Positions 32,550 through 42,597 of a DNA stretch of 48,201 bases are shown piece by piece (the first letter of the stretch is position 1; every line of letters begins with the position of its first letter). Source of the stretch: Comamonadaceae bacterium (GTDB lineage Bacteria; Pseudomonadota; Gammaproteobacteria; Burkholderiales; Burkholderiaceae_C); assembly GCA_027486255.1 (NCBI GenBank), contig JAIXPL010000020.1, positions 1-48,201 of the forward strand, in the 5' to 3' direction. A model generated the notes under the pieces. It did no database searches. It saw only the letters and a program-made list of their open reading frames with translations, and was not told the DNA's origin. The translations under genes were made by a program, and so were the position numbers.

Positions 32550-33844
32550 GCAACACACCTGCGGCCGGCGTCCTGCCCGGCCACCCCTTTGTGCACCTGC
32601 GCGCCGACCAGCTCTTCGTTGAGGAGGTGGCGCTGTCTGAACTGGCCGCGGCACACGGCACGCCGCTGTTCGTTTACTCCAAGGGCGCGATGCTGAACGC
32701 GCTGGCCGCCTACCAACGCGGCTTTGCCGGCAGGGATGCGCAGATCTGCTATGCCATGAAGGCCAATTCCTCGCTGGGCGTGCTGCAGGTGTTCGCTCAG
32801 GCCGGCTGCGGTTTTGACATCGTCTCTGGCGGCGAGCTCGAGCGGGTGCTGGCCGCTGGCGGCGACGCCCGTCGGGTGATCTTCTCGGGTGTGGGCAAAA
32901 CGCCGGGCGAAATGCGCCGCGCATTGGAGGCGGGCATCGGCTGCTTCAATGTGGAGAGCGAAGCGGAGCTGCACGTGCTCTCGCGTGTGGCTGGCGAACT
33001 CGGGCGCCGGGCGCCCGTGAGCATCCGCGTCAACCCGAACGTGGACCCCAAGACCCATCCCTACATCTCCACGGGCCTCAAAGGCAACAAGTTTGGCGTG
33101 GCGCATGAAGAGACACTGCGCATCTACCAAGTGGCCGCCAGCCTGGCTGGCCTGCAGGTGGTGGGCATCGATTGCCACATCGGCTCGCAGATCACGGAAG
33201 TGACGCCCTACCTGGACGCGATGGACCGCGTGCTCGACCTGGTGGATGCCATCGAGGCCGCTGGCATCAGTCTGCACCACATCGACTTTGGCGGTGGCCT
33301 GGGCATCGACTACCAGGGCGACACCCCGCCCGCGGCCGACAGCCTGTGGGCCCAGTTGCTGACCAAGATCGATGCGCGCGGCCACGGCCGCAAGAAGCTG
33401 ATGATCGAGCCCGGCCGCTCGCTGGTGGGCAACGCAGGCGTCTGCCTGACAGAGGTGCTGTACGTCAAGCCGGGCGAGCAGAAAAACTTCTGCATCGTGG
33501 ACGCGGCCATGAACGACCTGCCGCGCCCGGCCATGTACCAGGCCTTCCACCGCATCCTGCCGGTGGCGCCACCGGCCGCATCGGCCACGGCAGCCTGCTA
33601 CGACGTGGTGGGCCCCATCTGCGAAAGCGGCGACTGGATCGGCCGCGACCGCGACTTGCGCGTGCAGGGCGGCGAGATCCTGGCCGTACTCTCGGCCGGC
33701 GCCTACTGCATGAGCATGGCCAGCAACTACAACACGCGCGGCCGCGCGGCCGAGCTGCTGGTCGATGGCGCCAAGGTGCACATGATCCGCGAACGCGAAA
33801 GCACCGCCGACCAGATGCGCCACGAGCGCCTGGTGGGGGCCTGA
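32546..33844 (+). CDS. lysA: Diaminopimelate decarboxylase LysA
   Basis: Converts meso-diaminopimelate to lysine, the last step of lysine synthesis. It has 432 residues; PLP-lysine Lys72 is in ICYAMKANSS, the phosphate-binding glycine loop is HIDFGGGLGIDY, and the C-terminal domain carries GPICESGDWIGRDR with the active-site Cys and AGAYCMSMASNYN. Full length and intact. It follows lptM with an overlap and is convergent with msrQ. Confidence 0.98.
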   Translation: MSNTPAAGVLPGHPFVHLRADQLFVEEVALSELAAAHGTPLFVYSKGAMLNALAAYQRGFAGRDAQICYAMKANSSLGVLQVFAQAGCGFDIVSGGELERVLAAGGDARRVIFSGVGKTPGEMRRALEAGIGCFNVESEAELHVLSRVAGELGRRAPVSIRVNPNVDPKTHPYISTGLKGNKFGVAHEETLRIYQVAASLAGLQVVGIDCHIGSQITEVTPYLDAMDRVLDLVDAIEAAGISLHHIDFGGGLGIDYQGDTPPAADSLWAQLLTKIDARGHGRKKLMIEPGRSLVGNAGVCLTEVLYVKPGEQKNFCIVDAAMNDLPRPAMYQAFHRILPVAPPAASATAACYDVVGPICESGDWIGRDRDLRVQGGEILAVLSAGAYCMSMASNYNTRGRAAELLVDGAKVHMIRERESTADQMRHERLVGA

Positions 33845-33859
33845 GCCGGGCTTAGCCCG

Positions 33860-34486
33860 CTACGCCGCCTGGCGGCGCTGCAGTGCTTGCCTGAGGCGCC
33901 AGCCCAGCAGCAGCGCCACGATGCCCGCGTAGACGAAGACCTCGGCAAAGTCGTTCTTGCCGGCACGCATCCAGAAAAAATGCAGGAGCATGGTGAGGGC
34001 CGCCCCATACACCAGGCGATGCAAGCGCTGCCAACGTGCAGCCCCAAGCAGCCTGATGGCACGGTTGAATGAAGTGGCGGCCAGAGGCAGCAGAAGCAGC
34101 AGCGTGAGCGTGCCCAGCAAGATGAAGGGCCGCTTGCGGATGTCATGCACGATCTCAGCGGCGTCCAGCCCCATGTCGAAGACGGCATAGGCCAGCAGGT
34201 GCATCAAGGCGTAGAAAAAGGCAAACAGGCCCAGCATGCGCCTGAAGCGCAAGAGAGCCGGCCACGCGGCGATGCTGCGCACGGGCGTGACGGCCAGCAC
34301 CAGGCACACCAAGCGCAGCGCCCAGTCACCCAGCCCACGGATCAGGGCTTCCTGAGGATTTGCGCCCAACTGGTCGAAGACCGCACGCCAGGCCAGCCAG
34401 GCAAATGGGGCGAGCGCCAGGGCAAAGACCAGGGGCTTGGCCACCGGATGCAAGAGCAGCTTGTTCACGCCAGAGCCGGCCTGCAC
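33860..34486 (-). CDS. msrQ: Heme-binding membrane subunit MsrQ (YedZ)
   Basis: The inner-membrane b-heme subunit that feeds electrons to periplasmic MsrP for methionine-sulfoxide repair. It has 208 residues and about six helices, with family His residues in FYALMHLLAYAVFD, WQRLHRLVYGAAL and MLLHFFWMR. The start is GTG at 34486 with an AAAGG ribosome-binding site overlapping the msrP stop; a second GTG at codon 7 is less well placed. Forms an operon with msrP, 12 bases apart. Confidence 0.95.
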   Translation of the reverse strand: MQAGSGVNKLLLHPVAKPLVFALALAPFAWLAWRAVFDQLGANPQEALIRGLGDWALRLVCLVLAVTPVRSIAAWPALLRFRRMLGLFAFFYALMHLLAYAVFDMGLDAAEIVHDIRKRPFILLGTLTLLLLLPLAATSFNRAIRLLGAARWQRLHRLVYGAALTMLLHFFWMRAGKNDFAEVFVYAGIVALLLGWRLRQALQRRQAA

Positions 34487-34498
34487 GGCTGGGCCTTT

Positions 34499-35497
<999 letters not shown>

Positions 35498-35523
35498 GGA
35501 AAAACCTTTCGCACAAAGCAAAA

Positions 35524-35551
35524 CGGGATTGGACACCCAAGTCCAATCCCG
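35524..35551 (-). terminator. Rho-independent terminator of resB-ccsA
   Basis: Perfect 11-base arms CGGGATTGGAC and GTCCAATCCCG with a 6-base loop; on the minus strand it is followed by TTTTGCTTTG. It lies 26 bases after the ccsA stop and separates resB-ccsA from msrPQ. Confidence 0.88.
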
Positions 35552-35576
35552 CGCAGGGCAGTGGGGCTAGAGGCGC

Positions 35577-36908
35577 TCAGAGTTCGCCGTAGCTGTGCAG
35601 GCCCGACAGGAACATGTTCACCCCCAGGAAAGCAAAGGTGGTGACACCCAGGCCCGCCAGGGCCCACCAGGCGGCCACCGTGCCGCGCAGGCCCTTCATA
35701 AGCCGCATGTGCAGCCAGGCCGCGTAGTTGAGCCAGACGATCAGGGCCCAGGTCTCCTTGGGGTCCCAACTCCAGTAGCCGCCCCAGGCCTCGGCCGCCC
35801 AGAGCGCGCCCAGCACCGTGGCGATGGTGAAGAAGGCAAAACCCACGGCAATGGACTTGTACATCACGTCGTCCATGATCTCGTAGCTGGGCAGGCGCTC
35901 GGCAATGGGCTTGCGTGCCAGCACCATGATGGCGGCAACCACACCGGAGACAACGAGGTAGCCGGCCCAGTACATGCCGCCGGCCTCGTAGGAAGACTTG
36001 CGGAACACCAGTGGCACGAAGCAGATCACCATGCCCAGCAGCCACAGGGGCGCGAGCTTGTGCCACTGCGTCTGCTGGGCCTGCTGTTTGATGAGGTAGC
36101 CCAGGGACACCATGGCCGCCAGAGAGAACATGCCATAGCCCACAAAATTGGCCGGCACGTGCAGCTTCATCCACCAACTCTTGAGGGCAGGCACCAGGGG
36201 CTGGATCTCATGGGCCTCGCGCACCAGCGTGTACCAGAGCAAAAAGCCCACGGCCGCGCTCACCACCAGCATGACCAGGCCACCGAGGGAGCGGGTGCCG
36301 TACTGAACCTCGAAGTAGAGGTAAAACAGTGCCGTCATCCAGCAAAACAGCACAAAGACCTCATAGAGGTTGCTCACTGGGATGTGGCCGATATCCGGGC
36401 CCATCTGATGGCCCTCGTACCAGCGCACCATGGTGCCGATCAGCGCCATGGTCACGGCCGTCCAGGCCAGGCGCGAACCCAGCAATTCGAAGGTGCCGCC
36501 CTGCCCCTTGATAAGGACAGGCAACCAGTAAAAAACGGTGCTCATGAAAAAGAGCATGCACATCCACAGGATGGCCGACTGGCTGGAGAGAAAGTACTTC
36601 AGCCAGAACACCTGCTCGGCCCGGGCCAGGTCGCCACCGTAGGACCCGATGGCCAGCAAGGAAGCGGCTGTGACCACGCCCATGAGCACCTGCAGGGGCC
36701 GCCAGAACCAACCCAGGGCCACCGTGGCCGGAAGGATTCCGATCAGGATGGCCTGCTCGTAGCCGTCCATGGCATGCTGGTAATTGAAAAAGGCAAACAG
36801 GCCTGCGGCCAGCACCAGGACGGCAAACACCCAGTCCAGGGGCTGGCGACGGGCGAAATAGCCTTCGTTCAAGACAATGCCATCTTCACGGCGGAGGGTG
36901 CTGCTCAT
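35577..36908 (-). CDS. ccsA: System II cytochrome c biogenesis protein CcsA (ResC type)
   Basis: The heme-handling integral membrane protein of system II cytochrome c assembly (also labelled CcsB in some schemes). It has 443 residues with many hydrophobic helices. The WWD heme-binding signature is AEAWGGYWSWDPKETWALI, and conserved external His residues occur in KLHVPANF and LHMRLMKG. It overlaps resB by four bases. With ResB it moves and attaches heme to apocytochromes, such as the cytochrome c4 encoded just upstream. Confidence 0.96.
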   Translation of the reverse strand: MSSTLRREDGIVLNEGYFARRQPLDWVFAVLVLAAGLFAFFNYQHAMDGYEQAILIGILPATVALGWFWRPLQVLMGVVTAASLLAIGSYGGDLARAEQVFWLKYFLSSQSAILWMCMLFFMSTVFYWLPVLIKGQGGTFELLGSRLAWTAVTMALIGTMVRWYEGHQMGPDIGHIPVSNLYEVFVLFCWMTALFYLYFEVQYGTRSLGGLVMLVVSAAVGFLLWYTLVREAHEIQPLVPALKSWWMKLHVPANFVGYGMFSLAAMVSLGYLIKQQAQQTQWHKLAPLWLLGMVICFVPLVFRKSSYEAGGMYWAGYLVVSGVVAAIMVLARKPIAERLPSYEIMDDVMYKSIAVGFAFFTIATVLGALWAAEAWGGYWSWDPKETWALIVWLNYAAWLHMRLMKGLRGTVAAWWALAGLGVTTFAFLGVNMFLSGLHSYGEL

Positions 36909-39040
36909 GGTGATACCTGCAGAAGTCGAGAGGTCAGATGATCGAATTCCTTGTCGCCGTCCAGCGTCTTGCGGTTGGTCGACAGGGCCATGGTGGCCTG
37001 TGAGCCCTGGCCAGCAGGCGCCAGCCAGATCCAGAGCCGACGCTCACGCACGTAGAGCATCGCAAAGATACCGATGATCAGGAAGAGGCAACCCAGATAG
37101 ACAATGTTGCGGCCAGGGGCTCGCGCCACCTGAAAGACGCTGGCCTGCACCTGCTGGAAGTCCTTGAGCTCGAAGGTCATGGGTGCCGGATAGAAGAAGG
37201 CATCCGACAGGCTCAGCACCGCCTGAGCCATGAAATTTTGCGTCCATTCGTTTAGCTCCAAGGCAGGCAGGCCGGACTGCTGCCGGCCCATCTGCACCAG
37301 CTCGAACAGCACGCCATTGAGGATGCGGATCAGCACCTCACTGGCCTTTTGGCGCTCGGCCTCAGGCACGTTGCTTTCCATGAAGTCGGACACGGCCTGC
37401 AAGCCGGCCACGGGCTGGCTCTTGGTCGAGGGCTGTGCCGTGGTTTTGGCTTCAGGGGGCTCGGTCCCCGCGAACAGCGCCAGGGCTCGGCTGGCCGAGG
37501 CCTGCAGCTGCTGCGCCATCTCAGGGCGGCCCGCTGGAATGGCGCTCTGTACGTAACGGCGCACGGCGGCCTCGCGGCTGGCCGGCTGCTGCAGCAGTTC
37601 TCTGGCCTTCAGGAAGGTGGTCTTGCCGCCTTCAGGGTCTGCCGGGATGCGCAGGTACTGGAATTCATCGGCCGGTGTCTCGCGCATGCCCAACAGGAAC
37701 ACAGGCACGCTGTCGGGATGCTCGTCGAGCCGGACCGGCAGCATGTAGTTGTTGTACTCGCGGGCCTGGCCGGCGGCGTCGCGCAGCTTGTAACTCACGC
37801 TCGGGCCCACGTTGCGCAGTTCCTTGCGGGTGGTGGTCTTGTTGGCAGCGCCCAGGCGGCTGTTCAGGGCGTGGGCCAATGGGGACTGGCCCTCGGGCGC
37901 CGCCGCGCGTGTGCTGCCGAAGTTCTCTACATTGATCACCCGCAGGCCGGAGAACTCCAGGTTGAGTTGCTCTTGGCCATTGCTCAGGGGTGTGGCGCCG
38001 CCGATGACACCCGTGACCTCGAAGGGCTTGACGCCGGCACTCATGGGAACGGCCTTGAGCGTCACGCTCGAACCACCGTCATCAAAGCCGGACTGGAAAA
38101 TATCGATGCCCCGGAAGCGGGCGGGGTGGTTGACCTCCACGCGCTGGTCGATGGCCTGGCCGGTGGCCTTGTCGTGAATGACGATCTCGCTGGCAAACAG
38201 CTTGGGCATGCCGGTGGAGTAGTACTCCACGATGAACTTCTTGAGCTCGATGGAAAACGGCAACTCCTGCAGCAGCACGCCGCCAGGCTGGTTCAGCAGC
38301 GCGGTGCTGGAGTGCGTGCCTTCGGCTACCAGGAGGTTGCCGCGGAAGGTCGGGTTTGCCGCAGGCAGGCGGTGCTTAGCCGGTACATCGGCGAGCATGC
38401 CGGCGCCGCTGAAGACGGTCTTATCGCCCCACCACATCTGCAGGCGCACCATCAGGTCGCCGTCGAGCAGGCCGCCCACGCAGACCAACACGATGGCGCT
38501 GTGCGCGGCGATATAGCCCAGCTTGTTGGCGGCACCCTTCTTGGCCGCCACCATCCAGCCTTGCTCACGCTGCTGCAGCTTGACCTTCCAGCCGCCAGCC
38601 GCCAGGGCCTGGCCCATACGACCCGCAGCCTCTTGCGGCGGCTCTGGCAGGGCCTGTTCGGCGCGGTGGGGAAAGGCCTTGAGGCTTTGCTCGCGGATGT
38701 GCTCCTTGAAGTGCCGCAGGTCCGCCAGAATCTTGGGGGTGTTGCGCGCAATGCACAGACTGGTGCTGACGACCAGGAAAGCCAGGATCAGCAGAAACCA
38801 CCAGGCGCTGTAGACGGTGTAGAGGTTGAGCTTGCCAAAGAGCTGGGCCCAGAAGGGACCGAACTGGTTGACGTAGTTGACCTGGGGCTCAGCCTGCTTG
38901 AGAACGGTGCCGATGACGGAGGCGATGCAGATCAGGGTGAGCAGCGAGATCGCAAAGCGCATTGATGCCAGAAGTTCCAGCAGGCCACGCCCGGTGGGAC
39001 TGGCGTCGCGCCCTTGAAGGTCCTGAATGCTGGCGGTCAT
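36905..39040 (-). CDS. resB: System II cytochrome c biogenesis protein ResB (CcsB)
   Basis: Partner of CcsA in the system II heme-ligation complex, 711 residues. Membrane helices are at the N-terminus (LLELLASMRFAISLLTLICIASVIGTVL, with a conserved fall at QAEPQVNYVNQFGPFWAQL), around WWFLLILAFLVVSTSLCI, near LGYIAAHSAIVLVCVGGLLDG and at the C-terminus (NIVYLGCLFLIIGIFAMLYV), with a large periplasmic domain between. The size fits betaproteobacterial ResB, longer than the Bacillus form. First gene of the resB-ccsA unit. Confidence 0.96.
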   Translation of the reverse strand: MTASIQDLQGRDASPTGRGLLELLASMRFAISLLTLICIASVIGTVLKQAEPQVNYVNQFGPFWAQLFGKLNLYTVYSAWWFLLILAFLVVSTSLCIARNTPKILADLRHFKEHIREQSLKAFPHRAEQALPEPPQEAAGRMGQALAAGGWKVKLQQREQGWMVAAKKGAANKLGYIAAHSAIVLVCVGGLLDGDLMVRLQMWWGDKTVFSGAGMLADVPAKHRLPAANPTFRGNLLVAEGTHSSTALLNQPGGVLLQELPFSIELKKFIVEYYSTGMPKLFASEIVIHDKATGQAIDQRVEVNHPARFRGIDIFQSGFDDGGSSVTLKAVPMSAGVKPFEVTGVIGGATPLSNGQEQLNLEFSGLRVINVENFGSTRAAAPEGQSPLAHALNSRLGAANKTTTRKELRNVGPSVSYKLRDAAGQAREYNNYMLPVRLDEHPDSVPVFLLGMRETPADEFQYLRIPADPEGGKTTFLKARELLQQPASREAAVRRYVQSAIPAGRPEMAQQLQASASRALALFAGTEPPEAKTTAQPSTKSQPVAGLQAVSDFMESNVPEAERQKASEVLIRILNGVLFELVQMGRQQSGLPALELNEWTQNFMAQAVLSLSDAFFYPAPMTFELKDFQQVQASVFQVARAPGRNIVYLGCLFLIIGIFAMLYVRERRLWIWLAPAGQGSQATMALSTNRKTLDGDKEFDHLTSRLLQVSP

Positions 39041-39106
39041 GGAGGGGGCATCAATCCTTCAAACGGCGGCGGCACCTGGGGCGCGGCGGCACATCGGCAA
39101 ATAAAA

Positions 39107-39137
39107 AGGCGGGCCTTTCTTCACGAAAGACCCGCCT
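39107..39137 (-). terminator. Rho-independent terminator of the cytochrome c4 gene
   Basis: A strong hairpin with arms AGGCGGG and CCCGCCT plus an inner CTTTC/GAAAG pairing. On the minus strand it runs into TTTTTAT. It lies 127 bases after the cytochrome stop, leaving a rather long 3' untranslated region with no evident gene in it. Confidence 0.93.
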
Positions 39138-39263
39138 GTGGTGATCTGGCTTTCAAACCGGGGTTCCGTTCAGCTGCGCAGCAACTGTAAACGCATCTGC
39201 TCGACGGCCAAAGCCTGGAGGCTCAAAGGCCTGCGCAGTCCCGGGCTTCCCGGCCCCTGTGCT

Positions 39264-39896
39264 TCAGCGCAGGCCGGCAATGTAGTCGGCCAGTGCACGG
39301 ATCTCGCGGTCATTGAGCTTGGCAGCCACCTGCGTCATCTGCACGCTGTTCTGGCGGCCCCCATCGCGGTAGGCGCTGAGCTGGGCCTGGGTGTAGTCGG
39401 CGTGCTGACCAGCCAGACGGGGGTACTGGGCGGGGTTGCCGGCACCGGTGGGGTTGTGGCAACCAGCACAGGCAGCGATCTGGCGGTCGGCAATGCCACC
39501 GCGGTAGATGCGCTCGCCCAGGGCGACCAGTTCCTTGTCCTTGGCAAAGCCAGGCTTGGACTGCTTGCTGGCCAGCCAGAAGGCGATGTTTTTCATGTCG
39601 TCGTCGGACAAACCAGCCGCCATGCCCTGCATGATGGCGTTTTTGCGCACGCCACTCTTGTACTCGCGCAGCTGCTTGACCAGGTATTCAGGGTGCTGCT
39701 GGGCCAGCTTGGGATTGGCGGGGGAGCCGGAATTGCCATCGGCACCGTGGCAGGCGGCGCAGGCCGCTGTGAACCGAGCCTCGCCTGCGACCAGGTCCGG
39801 TTTGGCGGCTGGCTTGGGCGCCCCAGTGGCTGCAAAGGACAAGGGAGCGATTGCGGCCAACAGGGCAGCCAATAAAGAGGAGGCGAGCAGCTTCAT
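39264..39896 (-). CDS. Diheme cytochrome c4
   Basis: A periplasmic electron carrier of 210 residues, feeding terminal oxidases. A signal peptide ends near residue 22 (LSFAATG). Two heme-attachment motifs are CAACH (46-50) and CAGCH (143-147), one in each of two homologous c-type domains, with axial Met candidates in NAIMQGMAAG and NSVQMTQVA. The size and spacing fit cytochrome c4. Just upstream of resB-ccsA, which would assemble it, but separated by a terminator. Confidence 0.95.
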   Translation of the reverse strand: MKLLASSLLAALLAAIAPLSFAATGAPKPAAKPDLVAGEARFTAACAACHGADGNSGSPANPKLAQQHPEYLVKQLREYKSGVRKNAIMQGMAAGLSDDDMKNIAFWLASKQSKPGFAKDKELVALGERIYRGGIADRQIAACAGCHNPTGAGNPAQYPRLAGQHADYTQAQLSAYRDGGRQNSVQMTQVAAKLNDREIRALADYIAGLR

Positions 39897-39944
39897 AGGG
39901 AACGCTTTAATTGAGGGGGCGGGAAATTCACAAACGCTTGATTT

Positions 39945-39950
39945 TACAAT
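39945..39950 (+). promoter_or_regulatory. engB: Possible -10 box of engB
   Basis: TACAAT in the 144-base gap between divergent cytochrome c4 and engB, about 90 bases before the engB ATG. The -35 region is a poor match. Small hairpins (CCACC/GGTGG near 39974 and CCGCCGCTCAGCGGCG near 40002) lie in the leader. Confidence 0.35.
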
Positions 39951-40040
39951 GGCTTCCAGTACCCCCTGTCAGCCACCGAAGGTGGAAGGGCCGATTCTCC
40001 AAGCCGCCGCTCAGCGGCGATTCCCCTGCCCTTCCTCGCC

Positions 40041-40754
40041 ATGAACTTGCCTGCGCCTCCCCCCGTCGATCCCAAGGTGGCCATGGGCTGGCTGCACACC
40101 GCCCGCTTCCTGACCACCGCACCGCAGCTGCAGCACCTGCCGGTGCTCGATGTGCCGGAAATCGCCTTTGTGGGCCGCTCCAATGCGGGCAAGTCCACCT
40201 GCATCAACACCCTGACCCAGCAGCACCGCCTGGCCTTTGCCTCCAAGACGCCTGGACGCACCCAGAGCATCAACCTGTTTTCACTGGGCAAGCAGGGCCT
40301 GACCGACGCCGTGCTGGCCGACCTGCCGGGCTATGGCTACGCGGCCGTGCCCAAGGAGGCCAAGCTGCGTTGGCAGCGGGTGATGGCCAATTACCTGCAA
40401 ACGCGCCCCAACCTCAAGGGCGTGGTGTTGATGTGTGACCCCCGGCAAGGGATGACCGAGCTCGACGAGATCCTGCTTGACGTGATCCGCCCCCGGGTGG
40501 AGGCGGGCCTGAAGTTTTTGGTGCTGCTGACCAAAGCCGACAAACTCACCCGTGCAGAAGGGGCCAAGGTGCTGTCCATCGTCCGGCTGCAGGCAGGTGG
40601 CGGTGAGGTGCGGCTGTTCTCGGCGCTCAAGCGGCAAGGGCTGGAAGAAGCCGGCCAGATCCTGTGGCAATGGGCCCATGAGGAGGGCAGCGTCTCACCC
40701 TCCCCCACCCCGTCCTCGGCGCCCGCCGAAGACGAGCCGCCGGCCCTGGACTGA
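40041..40754 (+). CDS. engB: Ribosome biogenesis GTPase EngB (YihA/YsxC)
   Basis: An essential GTPase for 50S subunit maturation and cell division, 237 residues. G1 is GRSNAGKST (45-53), G2 contains TPGRTQ, G3 is DLPGYGYA and G4 is TKAD. The C-terminus carries a short Ser/Pro/Asp-rich tail that is variable in the family. The product ends 14 bases before the convergent acyltransferase gene, with no terminator between. Confidence 0.97.
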   Translation: MNLPAPPPVDPKVAMGWLHTARFLTTAPQLQHLPVLDVPEIAFVGRSNAGKSTCINTLTQQHRLAFASKTPGRTQSINLFSLGKQGLTDAVLADLPGYGYAAVPKEAKLRWQRVMANYLQTRPNLKGVVLMCDPRQGMTELDEILLDVIRPRVEAGLKFLVLLTKADKLTRAEGAKVLSIVRLQAGGGEVRLFSALKRQGLEEAGQILWQWAHEEGSVSPSPTPSSAPAEDEPPALD

Positions 40755-40768
40755 GCAGGCCACCGGCT

Positions 40769-41653
40769 TCAGTAGACGGCAGGCTCCCCAGGCGGGCGGG
40801 TCTTGAAGCGCTTGTGCACCCAGTAGTACTGGGCCGGCATCTCGCGGATGAAACCCTCGAGCAACTGGTTGCCGCGCGCTGTGTCGGCCAGCAGGTCCCC
40901 CAGGGGGAAATCAGGCCACATCGGTTTGACCTCGACCTCATAGCCATCGCGCGTCAGGCGCGACACCACCGAGATCACCTTGGCCCGGCCCAGGCGGGCA
41001 AAGCGGGCAATCGACGGTACGGTGGATGCCGGCACACCAAAGAAGGGGGCGAACACCGTGCCTTCAGAACCAAAGTCCATGTCGGGCAGAAGGTACAACA
41101 CCTCGCCGGCGCGCAGGGCACTGACGATGTCCTTGACGCCATCGCGGCGATTGAACAGCCGCACCCGGCCCAGGCGCAGACGACCGGCTTTGATCCACTC
41201 GTCCACCAGAGGATTAGCCTGCGGTGTGTAGATGGAGGTAAAGCGACGCTGGATGTGCATGTTGATGGCTGTGGCCCCTGCGTCCAGTCCGTAGAAATGC
41301 GGGCTAAAAACGATGGTGGGCGCATCGCCCTCGAACTCGTGCAGAGCACCGTGCAGCTTGAGCCGGCGGGCCAGCAGCTCGGGTGAGCCGTGCCAGAGCC
41401 AGCTGCGGTCCAGCCAGGTCTGTGCGAAGTACACAAAGGTCTGGCGCGCCAGGCGCGTGCGTTCAGCGGGGTGCAAGGCCGGAAAGCACAGGGCGAGATT
41501 GGTCTGCACGATGCGCCGGCGCGGCAGAACCAAGACGTAGAGCAGCCCGCCCAGCAGCACCCCAAGTCCGCGCAGCACCGGCAAGGGCCAGCCGGCCATG
41601 CGCTTCATCAGGCCAATGCCCATGCGGGTGGCCAGGCGGCTCAAGAAGTTCAT
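40769..41653 (-). CDS. Lipid A biosynthesis-type acyltransferase (LpxL/HtrB family), second copy
   Basis: A membrane-bound acyltransferase of 294 residues that probably adds a secondary acyl chain to lipid A. A hydrophobic helix is near the N-terminus (PVLRGLGVLLGGLLYVLVL). The catalytic motif is HFYGLDAG (H-X4-D) in IVFSPHFYGLD, with the TPQANPLVDEWIKAGR and PDMDFGSEGTVFAPFFGVPAST segments of the family. It overlaps the upstream paralogue by four bases (ATGA). Acyl chain and order of action cannot be read from sequence. Confidence 0.93.
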   Translation of the reverse strand: MNFLSRLATRMGIGLMKRMAGWPLPVLRGLGVLLGGLLYVLVLPRRRIVQTNLALCFPALHPAERTRLARQTFVYFAQTWLDRSWLWHGSPELLARRLKLHGALHEFEGDAPTIVFSPHFYGLDAGATAINMHIQRRFTSIYTPQANPLVDEWIKAGRLRLGRVRLFNRRDGVKDIVSALRAGEVLYLLPDMDFGSEGTVFAPFFGVPASTVPSIARFARLGRAKVISVVSRLTRDGYEVEVKPMWPDFPLGDLLADTARGNQLLEGFIREMPAQYYWVHKRFKTRPPGEPAVY

Positions 41654-42531
41654 GCCCCAGCGCCCTCCTGTGGAGCGGGCGCCGTGCCGCCCTCGCGGCG
41701 CGGCTGCTTGTAGCGGGCGTAGGCCCAGAGGTACTGGCCAGGCAGGCTGAGGATCAGTGCCTCATTGGCGCGGTTGACCAGGGTCACGGCCGCCAGCAGG
41801 TCGGGGGGCGGAGCGGTATCGAAATCGGCGACGGGCGGCAGGAAGTCAAGCTGGTAGCCCTGGCCACGCGGCAGGCGACGGGTGCGCACCGGAATCAGAG
41901 CGGCGCCGCTTTGCTGCACCAGGCGCGCCGCCAAGGTCATGCTGTAGGCCGGCCGGCCGAAGAAGGGCGCCCACACGCCCAGACCCTCGGGTGGTACCTG
42001 GTCGGTGAGCAGGGCCACCGCCCCTCGGGACCGCAGCGCCTTGAGCATCTGACGAATGCCGGCCAAGTTGGCTGGCGCCATCACCAGGCCCGGGCGCTCG
42101 CGGCTGGCCGCCATCAGCCGGGCCAGCCAGGGCTGGCGCGCGGGCCGGTACAGCGCGGTGACGGGTCCGTAGAGTTCGGCCAGGGCCTGAGGCGCGAGCT
42201 CGAAGCTGCCGCAGTGGGCCGAGAAGAACACCACGCCACGGCCCTTGGCGAGGGCGGCGTCCACATGCTCGCGGCCCGACACGCTCACCTGCGCCAGGCA
42301 CGACTGCTGGTGTGGCCGCATCCAGAGCCGGGGCAGCTCCGCCACGAAGCGGCCGGCATCAGCGATGGCGGGGCGGGCCTGCTCGAAGGACAGCCCCGCC
42401 TGGGCCACATTGGCGCGGAAGCTGCGGCGGTAGGCTGGGCTCAGCGCCCACACCAGCCAACCAAGCAGTCCGCCCAGGGCATGCAACAGGGGCAGAGGCC
42501 AGCGTGACAGGAATCGAAAGAAAAGGAACAT
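41650..42531 (-). CDS. Lipid A biosynthesis-type acyltransferase (LpxL/HtrB family), first copy
   Basis: A second, divergent member of the same family, 293 residues from the ATG at 42531. The catalytic motif is HCGSFE (H-X4-E) in VVFFSAHCGSFELAP, followed by YRPARQPWLARLM and TDQVPPEGLGVWAPFFGRPA. The open frame upstream has only a TTG start and is less family-like. In tandem with the next gene it likely supplies the two secondary acylation steps of lipid A. Divergent from metK. Confidence 0.92.
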   Translation of the reverse strand: MFLFFRFLSRWPLPLLHALGGLLGWLVWALSPAYRRSFRANVAQAGLSFEQARPAIADAGRFVAELPRLWMRPHQQSCLAQVSVSGREHVDAALAKGRGVVFFSAHCGSFELAPQALAELYGPVTALYRPARQPWLARLMAASRERPGLVMAPANLAGIRQMLKALRSRGAVALLTDQVPPEGLGVWAPFFGRPAYSMTLAARLVQQSGAALIPVRTRRLPRGQGYQLDFLPPVADFDTAPPPDLLAAVTLVNRANEALILSLPGQYLWAYARYKQPRREGGTAPAPQEGAGA

Positions 42532-42585
42532 CAAGCCATGGGGCCGCAAAGGGTCAAAGGGGATCGGCCGGAGACGGGAGCTGCC

Positions 42586-42591
42586 TATAAT
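42586..42591 (+). promoter_or_regulatory. metK: Promoter -10 box of metK
   Basis: A perfect TATAAT. With a normal 6-base gap, transcription would start at about 42598, the first base of the riboswitch P1 stem. The -35 position is weak. Confidence 0.75.
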
Positions 42592-42597
42592 GACTGC

